From Avipropionibacterium sp050157065 (GTDB lineage: Bacteria > Actinomycetota > Actinomycetes > Propionibacteriales > Propionibacteriaceae), in assembly GCA_050157065.1 (NCBI GenBank), contig CP189573.1: a stretch of DNA of 64,000 nt; one strand, written 5' to 3'. Within the stretch, counting starts at the first letter, position 1. Each line of letters starts with the position of its first letter. This document shows, in pieces, positions 43,247 to 52,508 of this stretch. The notes below the pieces were generated by a model, which searched no databases, was not told the DNA's origin, and worked only from the letters and a program-made list of their open reading frames with translations. The position numbers were made by a program, and so were the translations under genes.

Positions 43247-45152
43247 TCTTTCCACTCCCCGTGTCCAGGACGACCTGTTCCGCCACGTGAACGGCGCTTG
43301 GTTGGCCGATGCCGAGATCCCGTCCGACAAGCCGTCCGCCGGGGCCTTCGACGAGCTCCGCGACACCGCGGAGGAAGCCGTACGCGACATCATCACCAGT
43401 CTCGGGGATGACGCCGAGGGGCTGGCCGAGATCCAGATCCGCGACCTGTTCGCCAGTTTCTCCGACACCGACCGGATCGAGGCCCTGGGCACCGCGCCCC
43501 TGACCGAGCCGCTGGCCGCCGTCGACGCCGTCACCACCCCGGGTGAGCTGTTGCGGCTGACCGGCGAGCTCGGCCGCGACAGCGTGTCCGGGTTGATCGG
43601 CTTCGACTCCGAGTCCGACCCGGGCGAGCCGGGCCGGGTGCTGCTGTTCGTGGGCCAGGCCGGGCTCGGCCTGCCGGACGAGGAGTACTACCGCGAGGAG
43701 AAGTACGCGACGCTGCGTGACCAGTACGCCGAGCACATCGCCGCCTCGTTCCGGCTCGCCGAGCTTGCCGACGCCGACGCCCAGGCGGCCACCGTGCTGC
43801 GGCTGGAGACCGAGATCGCCTCGCACCACTGGGACAAGGTGCGTACCCGTGACATGCAGCAGATGTACAACCTGATGACCGACGCCGAGCTGCGCGAATC
43901 CGCCCCGGGGCTGGACTGGGACGCGTTCTGGACCGGCGCCCAACTGCCGGCGACGACGTACGCCGAGGTCGTCAACATGCAGCCGTCGTTCTTCACCGGG
44001 ATCGGCGAGCTGTTGGTGCCCGAACGGCTCGACGACTGGAAGTCGTGGACCCGTTGGCGGATCGTGTCGTCGCTGTCGCCGTACCTGCCCGAAGCGTTCG
44101 TCGACGAGCGGTTCCGGTTCTACGGCACCATCTTGTCGGGGACGCCGAAGCTCAAGGAGCGGTGGAAGCGGGGCGTCGACCTGGTCGAGGGTGCCCTCGG
44201 CGAGGCGGTCGGCCAGGTGTACGTGGACCGCCACTTCTCGCCGAACGCCAAGGACCGGATGGACGAGCTGGTCGCCAACCTGATCGCCGCCTACCGGGAG
44301 TCGATCAGCCGGCTCGACTGGATGACCGATGCCACCCGGGAGAAGGCGCTCGACAAGCTGTCGAAGTTTCGCCCCAAGATCGGCTTCCCGGTGAAGTGGC
44401 GTGACTACTCCGAGCTGGTCATCGACCCGACCGACCTGATCGGGAACGTCCGGCGGGCCAACGCGTTCACCCTGGACTGGCGGATGTCCAAGATCGGGCA
44501 GCCGACCGATCTGGACGAGTGGCTGATGACCCCGCAGACGGTGAACGCGTACTACCACCCGCTGCGCAACGAGATCGTCTTCCCGGCCGCGATCCTGCAG
44601 CCGCCGTTCTTCGACGAGGACGCCGCGGACGCGGTGAACTACGGCGGCATCGGCGCGGTGATCGGGCACGAGATCGGTCACGGGTTCGACGACCAGGGCT
44701 CGACCTGTGACGGCGACGGTCGGCTGGTCAACTGGTGGACCGACGAGGACCGGGCCGCGTTCGAGTCCCGGACCGCCGCGCTGATCGAGCAGTACGGGGC
44801 ACTCGAACCGGAGCAGACCCCGGGCCACCGGGTCAACGGTGAGCTCACGATCGGCGAGAACATCGGTGACCTGGGCGGGCTCGGGATCGCACTGAAGGCG
44901 TACAAGCTGCAGCGTGGTGACGCGGTCACCACCGACGAGCTGGACGAGCTGTTCCGCAGCTGGGCGACCATCTGGCGTTACAAGGCCCGCGACGAGCACA
45001 CGCTGCGACGGCTCGCCACCGATCCGCACTCGCCGCCGGAGTTCCGCTGCAACCAGGTCGTACGCAACATCGACGACTTCCACACCACGTACGAGGTGGC
45101 CGAGGGCGACGAGCTCTGGCTCGCTCCGGAGGACCGGGTCACGATCTGGTGA
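43236..45152 (+). CDS. M13 (neprilysin/PepO) family zinc metallopeptidase
   Basis: A 638-residue M13 endopeptidase. It has QDDLFRHVNGAWLADAEIPS at the N-terminus, NAYYHPLRNEIVFPAAILQP, the zinc motif HEIGH in IGAVIGHEIGHGFDDQGS (about residue 485), ENIGDLGG (third ligand) and CNQVVRNIDDFHTTY near the end. No signal peptide is present, so it is probably cytosolic like other actinobacterial PepO homologues. GTG 43236 is inside a large inverted repeat; TTG 43227 is an alternative start. Confidence 0.92.
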   Translation: MTDSLSTPRVQDDLFRHVNGAWLADAEIPSDKPSAGAFDELRDTAEEAVRDIITSLGDDAEGLAEIQIRDLFASFSDTDRIEALGTAPLTEPLAAVDAVTTPGELLRLTGELGRDSVSGLIGFDSESDPGEPGRVLLFVGQAGLGLPDEEYYREEKYATLRDQYAEHIAASFRLAELADADAQAATVLRLETEIASHHWDKVRTRDMQQMYNLMTDAELRESAPGLDWDAFWTGAQLPATTYAEVVNMQPSFFTGIGELLVPERLDDWKSWTRWRIVSSLSPYLPEAFVDERFRFYGTILSGTPKLKERWKRGVDLVEGALGEAVGQVYVDRHFSPNAKDRMDELVANLIAAYRESISRLDWMTDATREKALDKLSKFRPKIGFPVKWRDYSELVIDPTDLIGNVRRANAFTLDWRMSKIGQPTDLDEWLMTPQTVNAYYHPLRNEIVFPAAILQPPFFDEDAADAVNYGGIGAVIGHEIGHGFDDQGSTCDGDGRLVNWWTDEDRAAFESRTAALIEQYGALEPEQTPGHRVNGELTIGENIGDLGGLGIALKAYKLQRGDAVTTDELDELFRSWATIWRYKARDEHTLRRLATDPHSPPEFRCNQVVRNIDDFHTTYEVAEGDELWLAPEDRVTIW

Positions 45153-45269
45153 GGTTACCGGCCGGTCAGGGTTGTTGGTCGACATGTTGTCGCCCACTGG
45201 TGCACCGTTCGTAACGTCGTTGTTGCCGTGGGCTGAGTGACTGGGACGTCCCCACAAGGAGCGTCCCCC

Positions 45270-46835
45270 ATGATCAACAACCTTGACCGTCGCCACTTCC
45301 TCGGCCTGGCCGGTGCCGGCGCGGGCGTCGGGGCTGCCGTCGGCCTGCCCGCACTCATCGCGACGGCCGGTCCGTTCCGTGAGGACGTGTTCACCCTCGG
45401 CGTCGCCTCCGGCGACCCGCTGCCCGACAGCGTGGTGCTGTGGACCCGGTTGGCGCTCGACCCGGTGGCGGTCGACGGCCACGGTGGCATGCCCGACCGC
45501 AAGGTCCCGGTGCGGTGGGAGCTCGCGGCCGACGAGTCGTTCGGCCGGATCGTGCGGCGTGGGGTGGAGGTCGCGACGCCCGAGTGGGGTCACTCGGTGC
45601 ACGTCGAGGTGTTCGGGCTGCAACCTGACCGCGAGTACTGGTACCGGTTCCAGGTCGGCGACCAGCGTTCACCGGTGGGTCGGACCCGGACCGCGCCGTT
45701 GCCCGGTGCCGAGTTGAACAGCCTCACCTTCGCCTACACCAGTTGCCAGAGCTATGTCGCCGGCCACTTCACCGCACTCGAGTACCTGGCGGCCGACGAC
45801 CTGGACCTCGTCGTCCACCTGGGCGACTACATCTACGAGGGACGGGGCGCCGACACCATCGAGAACCGGTCGCACCTGCCGGCGCACGAGACGCAGTCGT
45901 TGGCCGACTACCGGATCCGGTACGGGCAGTACAAGTCGGACCCGGCGCTGCAGGCCGGCCACGCCGCGGCACCGTGGATCCTGGTCCCCGACGACCACGA
46001 GGTGGAGAACAACTACACGGGGGGCCTGTCGCAGCCCGACTCCGAGCCCGACCAGGACCCGGAGGTGTTCGCCAAGCGGCGCAGCGCCGCCTACCGGGCG
46101 AACTACGAGAACCTCCCGCTGCGCCGGGCGTCGATGCCGACCGCGGCCGGGGTGCAGTTCTACCGCCGGCTGCGGTTCGGCCGGCTCGCGGAGTTCTCGA
46201 TGCTGGACTCGCGGCAGTACCGCGACGTCCACCTCGCGCAGTGCGTGAACGACTGTGAGGAACGCTGGGACCCGGACCGGCAGTACCTGGGGTCCGAGCA
46301 GGAGGCGTGGCTGTTCGACGGGCTCGTCGCGTCGACGGCGACCTGGAAGGTGCTGGGCAACCAGCAGATCAGCTTCGACGCCGACAGCGCTGCGGGCCCG
46401 GAGGAATCGTACTCGCTCGGCAACTGGATGGGTTTCGCCGCCGCCCGGCAACGGTTGTACGAGTTGATCGGGGGTGTCGACGACGTGGTGTTGATCACCG
46501 GTGACGCGCACAAGAACGCTGCCGCGAACCTGCACCTCGACTTCAACGACCTTCGCTCCCCCATCGTCGCGACGGAGTTCCTCGGCACGTCGGTCACCTC
46601 CGGTGGAAACGGTCGGGACCTGAGCGACAAGGGGCGGATCTGGCGCGCCGAGAGCCCCCACATCAAGTTCACCAACAGCCAGCGCGGCTACCAGCGGGTC
46701 CGGGTGACCCCGCAGACGTGGCAGGTCGAGTACCGCACGCTGCCGTACGTCGACCGTCCCGGCGCGCCGATCTCGACGCGCGCCGTGGCAACGGTGGAGG
46801 CCGGCCGGCCCGGCATCGCCGACCTCAGTCAGTGA
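45270..46835 (+). CDS. PhoD-type alkaline phosphatase/phosphodiesterase 1
   Basis: A 521-residue secreted phosphatase with a Tat signal (NLDRRHFLGLAGAGAGVG) and PhoD hallmarks: FTLGVASGDPLPDSVVLWTR, HLGDYIYEGRG, VPDDHEVENNYTGG and VLITGDAHKNAAANLH (metal ligands). ATG 45270 has AAGGAG eight bases upstream. It is followed 40 bases later by a close paralogue. PhoD enzymes release phosphate from phosphoesters or wall polymers under phosphate limitation; I see no clear Pho box. Confidence 0.92.
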   Translation: MINNLDRRHFLGLAGAGAGVGAAVGLPALIATAGPFREDVFTLGVASGDPLPDSVVLWTRLALDPVAVDGHGGMPDRKVPVRWELAADESFGRIVRRGVEVATPEWGHSVHVEVFGLQPDREYWYRFQVGDQRSPVGRTRTAPLPGAELNSLTFAYTSCQSYVAGHFTALEYLAADDLDLVVHLGDYIYEGRGADTIENRSHLPAHETQSLADYRIRYGQYKSDPALQAGHAAAPWILVPDDHEVENNYTGGLSQPDSEPDQDPEVFAKRRSAAYRANYENLPLRRASMPTAAGVQFYRRLRFGRLAEFSMLDSRQYRDVHLAQCVNDCEERWDPDRQYLGSEQEAWLFDGLVASTATWKVLGNQQISFDADSAAGPEESYSLGNWMGFAAARQRLYELIGGVDDVVLITGDAHKNAAANLHLDFNDLRSPIVATEFLGTSVTSGGNGRDLSDKGRIWRAESPHIKFTNSQRGYQRVRVTPQTWQVEYRTLPYVDRPGAPISTRAVATVEAGRPGIADLSQ

Positions 46836-46875
46836 GCCAGTAGTTCCCCATCACCCCTCGTACCAGGAGTTGATC

Positions 46876-48450
46876 ATGACCATTCCCAACCAGCGTTCAG
46901 GTCTGGGCCGTCGCCACTTCCTCGGACTGGCCGGCGCCGGTGCCGGCCTCGTCGCGGTCGGCGCGCCCGCGCTGATCGCCTCGGCCCAGCAGCTGCCGGA
47001 CCAGCTGTTCACCCTCGGTGTCGCCTCCGGTGATCCGTTGCCCGACGGCGTGGTGCTGTGGACCCGGCTCGCGCCCGAGCCGACCGCGGCCGACGGGCAC
47101 GGTGGGATGCCGCAGCGCAAGGTGCCGGTGCAGTGGCAGGTGTCGGAGAACGAGTCGTTCACCCGGGTCGTCCGCAGCGGCGCCGAGGTCACCACGCCGG
47201 AGTGGGGGCACTCGGTGCACGCGGAGGTGCACGGACTGCAGCCGGACCGCGAGTACTGGTACCGGTTCCGCGCCGGTCGTGAGTTGTCGCCGGTCGGGCG
47301 GACCCGGACCGCCCCCGCCCGGGCGACCGACCTGTCGGAGATGGCGTTCGGCTTCGCGAGCTGCTCCAACTTCCCGAACGGGTACTTCACCGCGTACCGC
47401 CACATGGCCGCCGACGAGCTGGACCTGATCGTCCACCTGGGCGACTACATCTACGAGGGTGCGGGCGCCAGCACCATCGAGAACCGCTCACACCTGCCGG
47501 CAGCCGAGATCTTCTCGCTGGCCGACTACCGGGTGCGCTACTCGCAGTACCACACCGACGTCGACCTGCAGGCTGCCCACGCCTCGGCACCGTGGGTCGT
47601 GGTGCCTGATGATCATGAGGTCGAGAACAACTACGCCGACGACATCTCGCAGATCGACGACGAGCCGGACCAGGGCCGGGAGGTGTTCCGGCAGCGTCGC
47701 GCGGCCGCCTACCAGGCGTACTGGGAGAACCTGCCGCTCCGACGCTCGTCCATGCCGAAGGGCCCGGACATGCAGCTCTACCGGCGTTTCGACTTCGGTC
47801 AGTTGCTGGGCCTGCACATGATCGACACCCGGCAGTACCGCAGTGATCAACTCGAGCGGTGCGTACAGGACTGTGACGGGCGGTGGGATCCGACACGCAG
47901 CATGCTCGGTGCCGCCCAGGAGAAGTGGCTGTACGACGGGCTGACGACCTCGACCACGCGGTGGAACGTGCTGGGCAACCAGTTGATCACCTTCGGCCTC
48001 GACAACGAGGACGGCCCGGGTGTCTCGTACCCGATGGACAACTGGAACGGGTACGCCGGGGCGCGCCAGTCGCTCTACACCACGGTTGATCAGGGTGGCG
48101 TGGAGAACTTCGTGGTGATCACCGGCGATGCCCACCGCAACACCGCTGCAGAACTGAAGCTGGACTTCAAGGATCCGGAGTCCACCACGATCGGCGCCGA
48201 GTTCCTCGGGACATCCGTCAGCTCGGGCCGGGACGGCAACCCGCGGGCCGTCTTCGACGAGGACCCCGACAACCTGCACATCAAGTTCGTCAACCGGAGC
48301 CGCGGTTACCAGCGGGTCCGGGTGTCGAAGGACCAGTTGCAGGTCGACTTCCGCACGATGCCGTACGTCACCCGCCCCGACGCGCCGATCGCCACGCTGG
48401 CGACGGCCACCGTCGAATCGGGTCGCCCCGGCATCGCCGACATCGGCTGA
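46876..48450 (+). CDS. PhoD-type alkaline phosphatase/phosphodiesterase 2
   Basis: A 524-residue Tat-exported paralogue of the preceding gene (SGLGRRHFLGLAGAGAGLVA; FTLGVASGDPLPDGVVLWTR; HLGDYIYEGAGASTIENRSH; FVVITGDAHRNTAAELK). Conservation between the two is high along the whole length, including the signal peptide, so they arose by tandem duplication. The TGA stop lies in the first unit of a tandem repeat. ATG 46876 follows AGGAG. Confidence 0.92.
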   Translation: MTIPNQRSGLGRRHFLGLAGAGAGLVAVGAPALIASAQQLPDQLFTLGVASGDPLPDGVVLWTRLAPEPTAADGHGGMPQRKVPVQWQVSENESFTRVVRSGAEVTTPEWGHSVHAEVHGLQPDREYWYRFRAGRELSPVGRTRTAPARATDLSEMAFGFASCSNFPNGYFTAYRHMAADELDLIVHLGDYIYEGAGASTIENRSHLPAAEIFSLADYRVRYSQYHTDVDLQAAHASAPWVVVPDDHEVENNYADDISQIDDEPDQGREVFRQRRAAAYQAYWENLPLRRSSMPKGPDMQLYRRFDFGQLLGLHMIDTRQYRSDQLERCVQDCDGRWDPTRSMLGAAQEKWLYDGLTTSTTRWNVLGNQLITFGLDNEDGPGVSYPMDNWNGYAGARQSLYTTVDQGGVENFVVITGDAHRNTAAELKLDFKDPESTTIGAEFLGTSVSSGRDGNPRAVFDEDPDNLHIKFVNRSRGYQRVRVSKDQLQVDFRTMPYVTRPDAPIATLATATVESGRPGIADIG

Positions 48451-48513
48451 ACAGGGCCAACGAGTTCGGCTGAACAGGGTCAACGAGTTCGGCTGAACAG
48501 GGTCAAACGAGTT
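48444..48513. repeat. Tandem repeat over the phoD2 stop codon
   Basis: Three tandem units of 23, 23 and 24 bases (48444-48466, 48467-48489, 48490-48513). The phoD2 TGA is in the first. Each unit carries a GGCTGA, so the stop is preserved in a different frame in the copies. Confidence 0.95.
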
Positions 48514-48599
48514 GGGCGGCGTCGGGTGTCGAATCTCGGCGTCGCCCTTCGTGGTGTGGGTGACAGGATTCGTTGCAGGCAGCGAAAGGACTTTTGCTC

Positions 48600-49178
48600 A
48601 TGCGCACCCTCATCTACACCGCCTTCGTCTCGCTGGACGGGGTTGTCGACTCCCCCGGCGGCGGGCCGACCGAACCCCACCGCAGTGGCGGGTGGACCTT
48701 CACCGACATCGAGTTCGTGCCTGAGGCGTACGAGCTCAAGGGTCGGGAACAGCAAGAGGCCGGCGCCCTGATGTTGGGGCGGGTCAGCTATGACGCCTTC
48801 TCCAAGGTGTGGCCGGAGATGGCCGAGTTCGCCGAGTACAAGGTGATGCCGAAGTACGTGGTGTCGACCACGTTGAGCGAGGACGGGCTCGTCGACAACT
48901 GGGGCGACATCTCGATCCTGCGCTCGCTGGACGACGTCGCAGCCGCCAAGGAGGGCGACGGTGGGCCCATTATCGTCCACGGCAGCGCGGAGCTGGCCCG
49001 CAACCTGGCCGACGCAGACCTGATCGACCGGTACCACCTCCTTGTCTTCCCGGTGATCCTGGGTGCGGGCAAGCGGATGTTCTCCGAGACTGACAAGGCC
49101 AAGCAGCCGTTGAAGGTGCTGGAGTCGGAGACCTACTCCAACGGCATCCAGAAGCTGGTGTACGACGTCGTGCGGTGA
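48600..49178 (+). CDS. Dihydrofolate reductase family protein (RibD C-terminal-like)
   Basis: A 192-residue protein of the RibD C-terminal/DHFR superfamily: MRTLIYTAFVSLDGVVDSPG, LMLGRVSYDAFSKVWPEM, MPKYVVSTTL and IIVHGSAELARNLADADLID with YHLLVFPVILGAGKRMF. Members are NADPH-dependent reductases of unknown substrate, common in actinobacteria. AAAGGA ten bases before ATG 48600 is a weak ribosome site. Confidence 0.88.
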   Translation: MRTLIYTAFVSLDGVVDSPGGGPTEPHRSGGWTFTDIEFVPEAYELKGREQQEAGALMLGRVSYDAFSKVWPEMAEFAEYKVMPKYVVSTTLSEDGLVDNWGDISILRSLDDVAAAKEGDGGPIIVHGSAELARNLADADLIDRYHLLVFPVILGAGKRMFSETDKAKQPLKVLESETYSNGIQKLVYDVVR

Positions 49179-49204
49179 CGGACGCGGCACCTCGACCTGA
49201 CGGG

Positions 49205-49245
49205 TTGTCCACAGTTCGGTGGGGTGGGTTGGAGGGTTGTCCACA
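49205..49245 (+). other. Two TTGTCCACA (DnaA-box-like) sites
   Basis: TTGTCCACA at 49205-49213 and 49237-49245 match the actinobacterial DnaA box exactly, 32 bases apart on the same strand, 60-90 bases before the DUF222 gene. Confidence 0.7.
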
Positions 49246-49791
49246 GGGTTGGGGTTGGTTCGTGGCGGCTGTCCGACCCGGGCTTTAGAATCGTTTACGT
49301 GTTCGATTCGAGGGTTTGGGTGACCGGTGAGCCGGGGTCGCGGGGTGGCGATCTGGGGTGTCGGCGTGCGCTCGCGGCCGAGGTCGTCGCGGCGAACACG
49401 GCGGTGGTCCATGGTGAGTGTCGGGTGTTGTTGCGGGTTGCGGAGTTGGTCGATCTGTACGCCCCGACCCCCGACCAGCAGGACCGAGCCGGCGGGGCCG
49501 CGGCTGCTGCGTCGGATCCGGTCGCGCGGGCATGGTTGGCGGGTGAAGGGATCAGTTCGCCGGGTGGGGAGGGCACCCCGCAGGTGGCGGAGTTCTGCTT
49601 CGCCGAGTTGGGCGCGATGCTGGGGATGGCCCGGTATGCGGCGGAGCAGTTGGTCGCTGATGTGTTGGACCTGCGGCACCGGCTCCCGTTGTGTTGGGCC
49701 CGGGTGCGGCGGGGTGAGGTCCGGTCGGTGGTGGTGCGCCGGGTCGCGGCGGAGACGCGCTGGTTGAAGCGCCCCAGGTTCTCTGCCGCTC

Positions 49792-50759
49792 TCATACGGG
49801 TTGCGGCTCTCGGGTGAGGGTCGCGTAGTGGGCGGCCTCGAACTCGGCCGGGGTCATGTAGTCGAGGCTACTGTGCAGGCGCCGCTGGTTGTACCAGTCG
49901 ACCCAGCCGGCGGTGGCGTACTCTACGTCGGCGATCGTCTTGTAGGGACCGTCGTGGAAGACCGTGGTGCGGATGCACTCGGTCTTGAACAGGCCGATGA
50001 TCGTCTCCATCAGCGCGTTGTCGTAGGCATCGCCGACCGACCCGATCGAGGGGTGGATGCCCTCGAGCGCGAGGTGCTCGGTGTAGTGGATCGCGGTGTA
50101 CTGTCGGCCGGCATCAGAGTGACAGATCAGCTCTTCGCGGGTGATCGGGGTGCCGTCGCGGCCGCGCTGCCACAACGCGATCCGCAGCGGGGTCATCACC
50201 AGGTCGACGTCGCGGACGGTCGCGGCGTGCCAGGCCACGATCTTCTGGGCGAACACATCGACGATGAAGGCGACATAGACCCAGCCGGCCCAGGTGCGGC
50301 AGTAGGTGAAGTCGGCGACCCAGACCCGGTTGGGGGCCGGGGCGGTGAAGTCGCGATCCAGCAGGTCCCCGGCGCGATTACCGTTCTTGGCCGGGATCGT
50401 GGTGCGCAGCTTCTTGCTGCGGCGGATCCCGCTCAGTTGAAGGCTTCTCATCGCCCGATCGACGCTGCCCGGGGATGCCTCGGGCAGGTGCCGGCGGACC
50501 AGCGCGTCATCTTGCGCCGACCGTAGAGGCCCTCGGGAGTCAGCTTGCGTCGGCCGTCGCGCTCATCGATGGTCCAGGCCAGGTCACGAATCTTGTCCTC
50601 GACGATCGCGTCAGTGATCGTCTGAGCAGCGATCCTCAGGTGAGCGCGTTTCCAGGCTCGGTAGGTCCGCGCGGCGACCTGGCAGCCCTGCTCACGCAGG
50701 ACCCGGCAGATCGACTCGACCGCATGGCCTTGCTCGCGCATGGTGTCGATGAATCCCAT
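49792..50759 (-). pseudogene. IS3-family transposase OrfB, frameshifted
   Basis: The 5' half (50448-50759) begins MGFIDTMREQGHAVESICRV and ends with EGLYGRRKMT. The 3' half (49792-50451) holds the DDE catalytic core: VWVADFTYCRTWAG (Asp), ICHSDAGRQYTAIHY (Asp) and DNALMETIIGLFKTE (Glu). Between them one base is missing near 50500-50510: the other frame reads ALVRRHLPEASPGSVDRAMR across the break. This is not the usual frameshift site of IS3, so it looks like mutation. Confidence 0.85.
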
Positions 50760-50761
50760 GA

Positions 50762-51073
50762 TCAGCGGCTGCGGGGGTCGAGCTCCCCCGCGAAGAAAGA
50801 CGTGGCCGCGCGTAGGATCGCCACGTCCTCACGGAGCCGACGGTTCTCCGCCTTCAGCTTCTTGATCTCTTCGTTTTCCGTCGATGTGAGACCGGGCCGC
50901 AGACCCGAGTCGACCTCAGCTTGTCGCACCCAACGGCGAACAGACTCCTTGCCGATGCCGAGCTGCCGAGCCACCGCCTCACAGGCAGCGGTCAGCGACG
51001 GATACTCCTGCTGGTGCTCGGCGACCAGCCGGACAGCGCGAGCCTTGAGCTCGCCATCGATCTTCTTGGGCAT
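50762..51073 (-). CDS. IS3-family transposase OrfA
   Basis: A 103-residue helix-turn-helix protein: MPKKIDGELKARAVRLVAEH, LGIGKESVRRWVRQAEVDSG, then a leucine-zipper-like ENRRLREDVAILRAATSFF. In IS3 elements a programmed frameshift normally fuses OrfA to OrfB. An alternative start at 51082 lies three codons upstream. Confidence 0.92.
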   Translation of the reverse strand: MPKKIDGELKARAVRLVAEHQQEYPSLTAACEAVARQLGIGKESVRRWVRQAEVDSGLRPGLTSTENEEIKKLKAENRRLREDVAILRAATSFFAGELDPRSR

Positions 51074-52508
51074 GGACTGCATCCTTCCAACTCACAAAGA
51101 TGCGGCATCAAACCTGGGGCGCTTCAGGTTGTCGGTCGAGGCGGCCGGGCTGGTGGATCGGGCGGTCGCTGCGGTGTTGGGGTCGGTGACGATGTATCGG
51201 TTGCGGAACCTGTTGGATGCTGAGGTGTTGCGGGCCGACCCGGCCGGCTATGAGGCCCGGGTCCGCGCGGACTGGGGTCAGCGGGTTGCTGGGGTGGGTC
51301 GGACGAATCAGTACGGGTTGAAGACGTTGTTCGTGCGGGCCCGGGCGGCGGATGTGGTGTGGTTCGACGCGATGTTGGACCGGATCGCCGACCTTCTGAA
51401 ACTGGAGGGCGACCCGGCGTCGAAGGACGTGCGCCGGTCGAAAGCACTCGGGGTGTTGGCCCGCCCCGACCAGGCCTTGTTGTTGTTGGCGAAGTACGCC
51501 AGCCAGGCCGTTCCCGACGGTCTCACCGACGACGACGGGCCGGCGCCGGCCACCACACCGCCGGACCCGGCCGATGACGACATCCACCCCGAACCGGCCG
51601 ACCAGGCGACTGCGGACGCCTGTCGAGCTTGGCGAGACGCCGACACCACGGGCCGTGTTGGGGATGACCATGTAGGCGCCCCGGCGGAGCACGACCATGA
51701 TCAAGATGATCACTGCGAGCGTGGCGAGCATCGCGATGCTGATCATGCCGCCAGCGCGCCAGACGCTTCGGAGCAGCCCGAGCAGCCCGAGCAGCCCGAG
51801 CAGGCGGAGCAGGCGGAGCGGCGGGCGTTCGACCCGGCCACGACCGCGGTCCTGGTCGAGGCGTTGGGCCGGATCGACCCGACGAAACTGTTGCCACCGG
51901 TGACCTTGTACCTCCACCTCGCGGAGGAAACCCTGACCGCGGGGAACGGGCCGGTCCGTGACGAACACGGCGGGCTGACCAGCTGGCACCGCACCCTGAC
52001 CGGACTCGCCGGCACCAAGATCATCATCAAGCCCGTCATCGACCCGCGCGAGGCGACCCCGGTCGACGCCTACGAGGTCCCCCGCGCCCTGCGCGAACAG
52101 ATCCAGCTGCGCCAGCCGGTCGACCAGTCACCCTGGGGCACCCAGACCGACCGGCACCGACTCGACCTGGACCACACCATCGCCTACACCGCCGGCGGGC
52201 CGCCCGGGCAGACCAGCCTGGCGAACCTGGCGCCACTGTCGCGGACCGGGCATCGGGTCAAGACCCACGGCGGCTGGCAACTCCGACAACCCGAGCCCGG
52301 CGTGATGCTGTGGCGATCACCGTTGGGCCTGCACTACCTCGTCAACCACACCGGAACCCACCCGCTGGGCCACGGCACACTCGCCCACGCCCTCTGGCAC
52401 GCCGTCGACCCCGACAACCAGAACGCGGCTGATCCCGATGGCCTCAGCTCCACCGTAGGATCAAGGACCTGAGTGGCCCAAGGACCACGACGAGGAACGA
52501 GGCACTGG

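Larger units (their letters stand above)
49765..51126. mobile_element. IS3-family insertion sequence, 1362 bp
   Basis: The ends are perfect 16-bp inverted repeats (TGAAGCGCCCCAGGTT, 49765-49780 and complement at 51111-51126), flanked by a three-base duplication GGT (49762-49764 and 51127-51129). It carries orfA and orfB in IS3 layout on the minus strand. A frameshift in orfB suggests it is no longer autonomous. Confidence 0.95.
49299..52472 (+). pseudogene. DUF222/HNH endonuclease (13E12-type) interrupted by an IS element
   Basis: The N-terminal part runs from GTG 49299 to 49764 and the C-terminal part from 51127 to the stop at 52472, in the same frame once the IS and one GGT copy are removed (...ETRW|LSVEAAGLVDRAVAAVLGS). 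The N-terminal region is DUF222 and the C-terminus holds the HNH motif (DLDHTIAYTAGGPPGQTSLA, then LSRTGHRVKTHGGW). A -10 TAGAAT seven bases before GTG suggests a leaderless mRNA. A linker of Glu-Gln-Pro repeats is present around 51770-51830. The intact form would be about 600 residues. Confidence 0.88.

Noticed and set aside
45153..45269. Pho box before phoD1
   Set aside because: Only loose GTTC/GTTG repeats are present; no direct repeats of the expected form and spacing.
43083..45623. Minus-strand 846-codon open frame opposite the M13 peptidase
   Set aside because: Antisense shadow spanning several real genes and an intergenic palindrome.
50448..50510. Programmed frameshift in IS3 orfB
   Set aside because: IS3 frameshifting normally occurs between orfA and orfB; here the break is inside orfB with one base missing and no slippery run.
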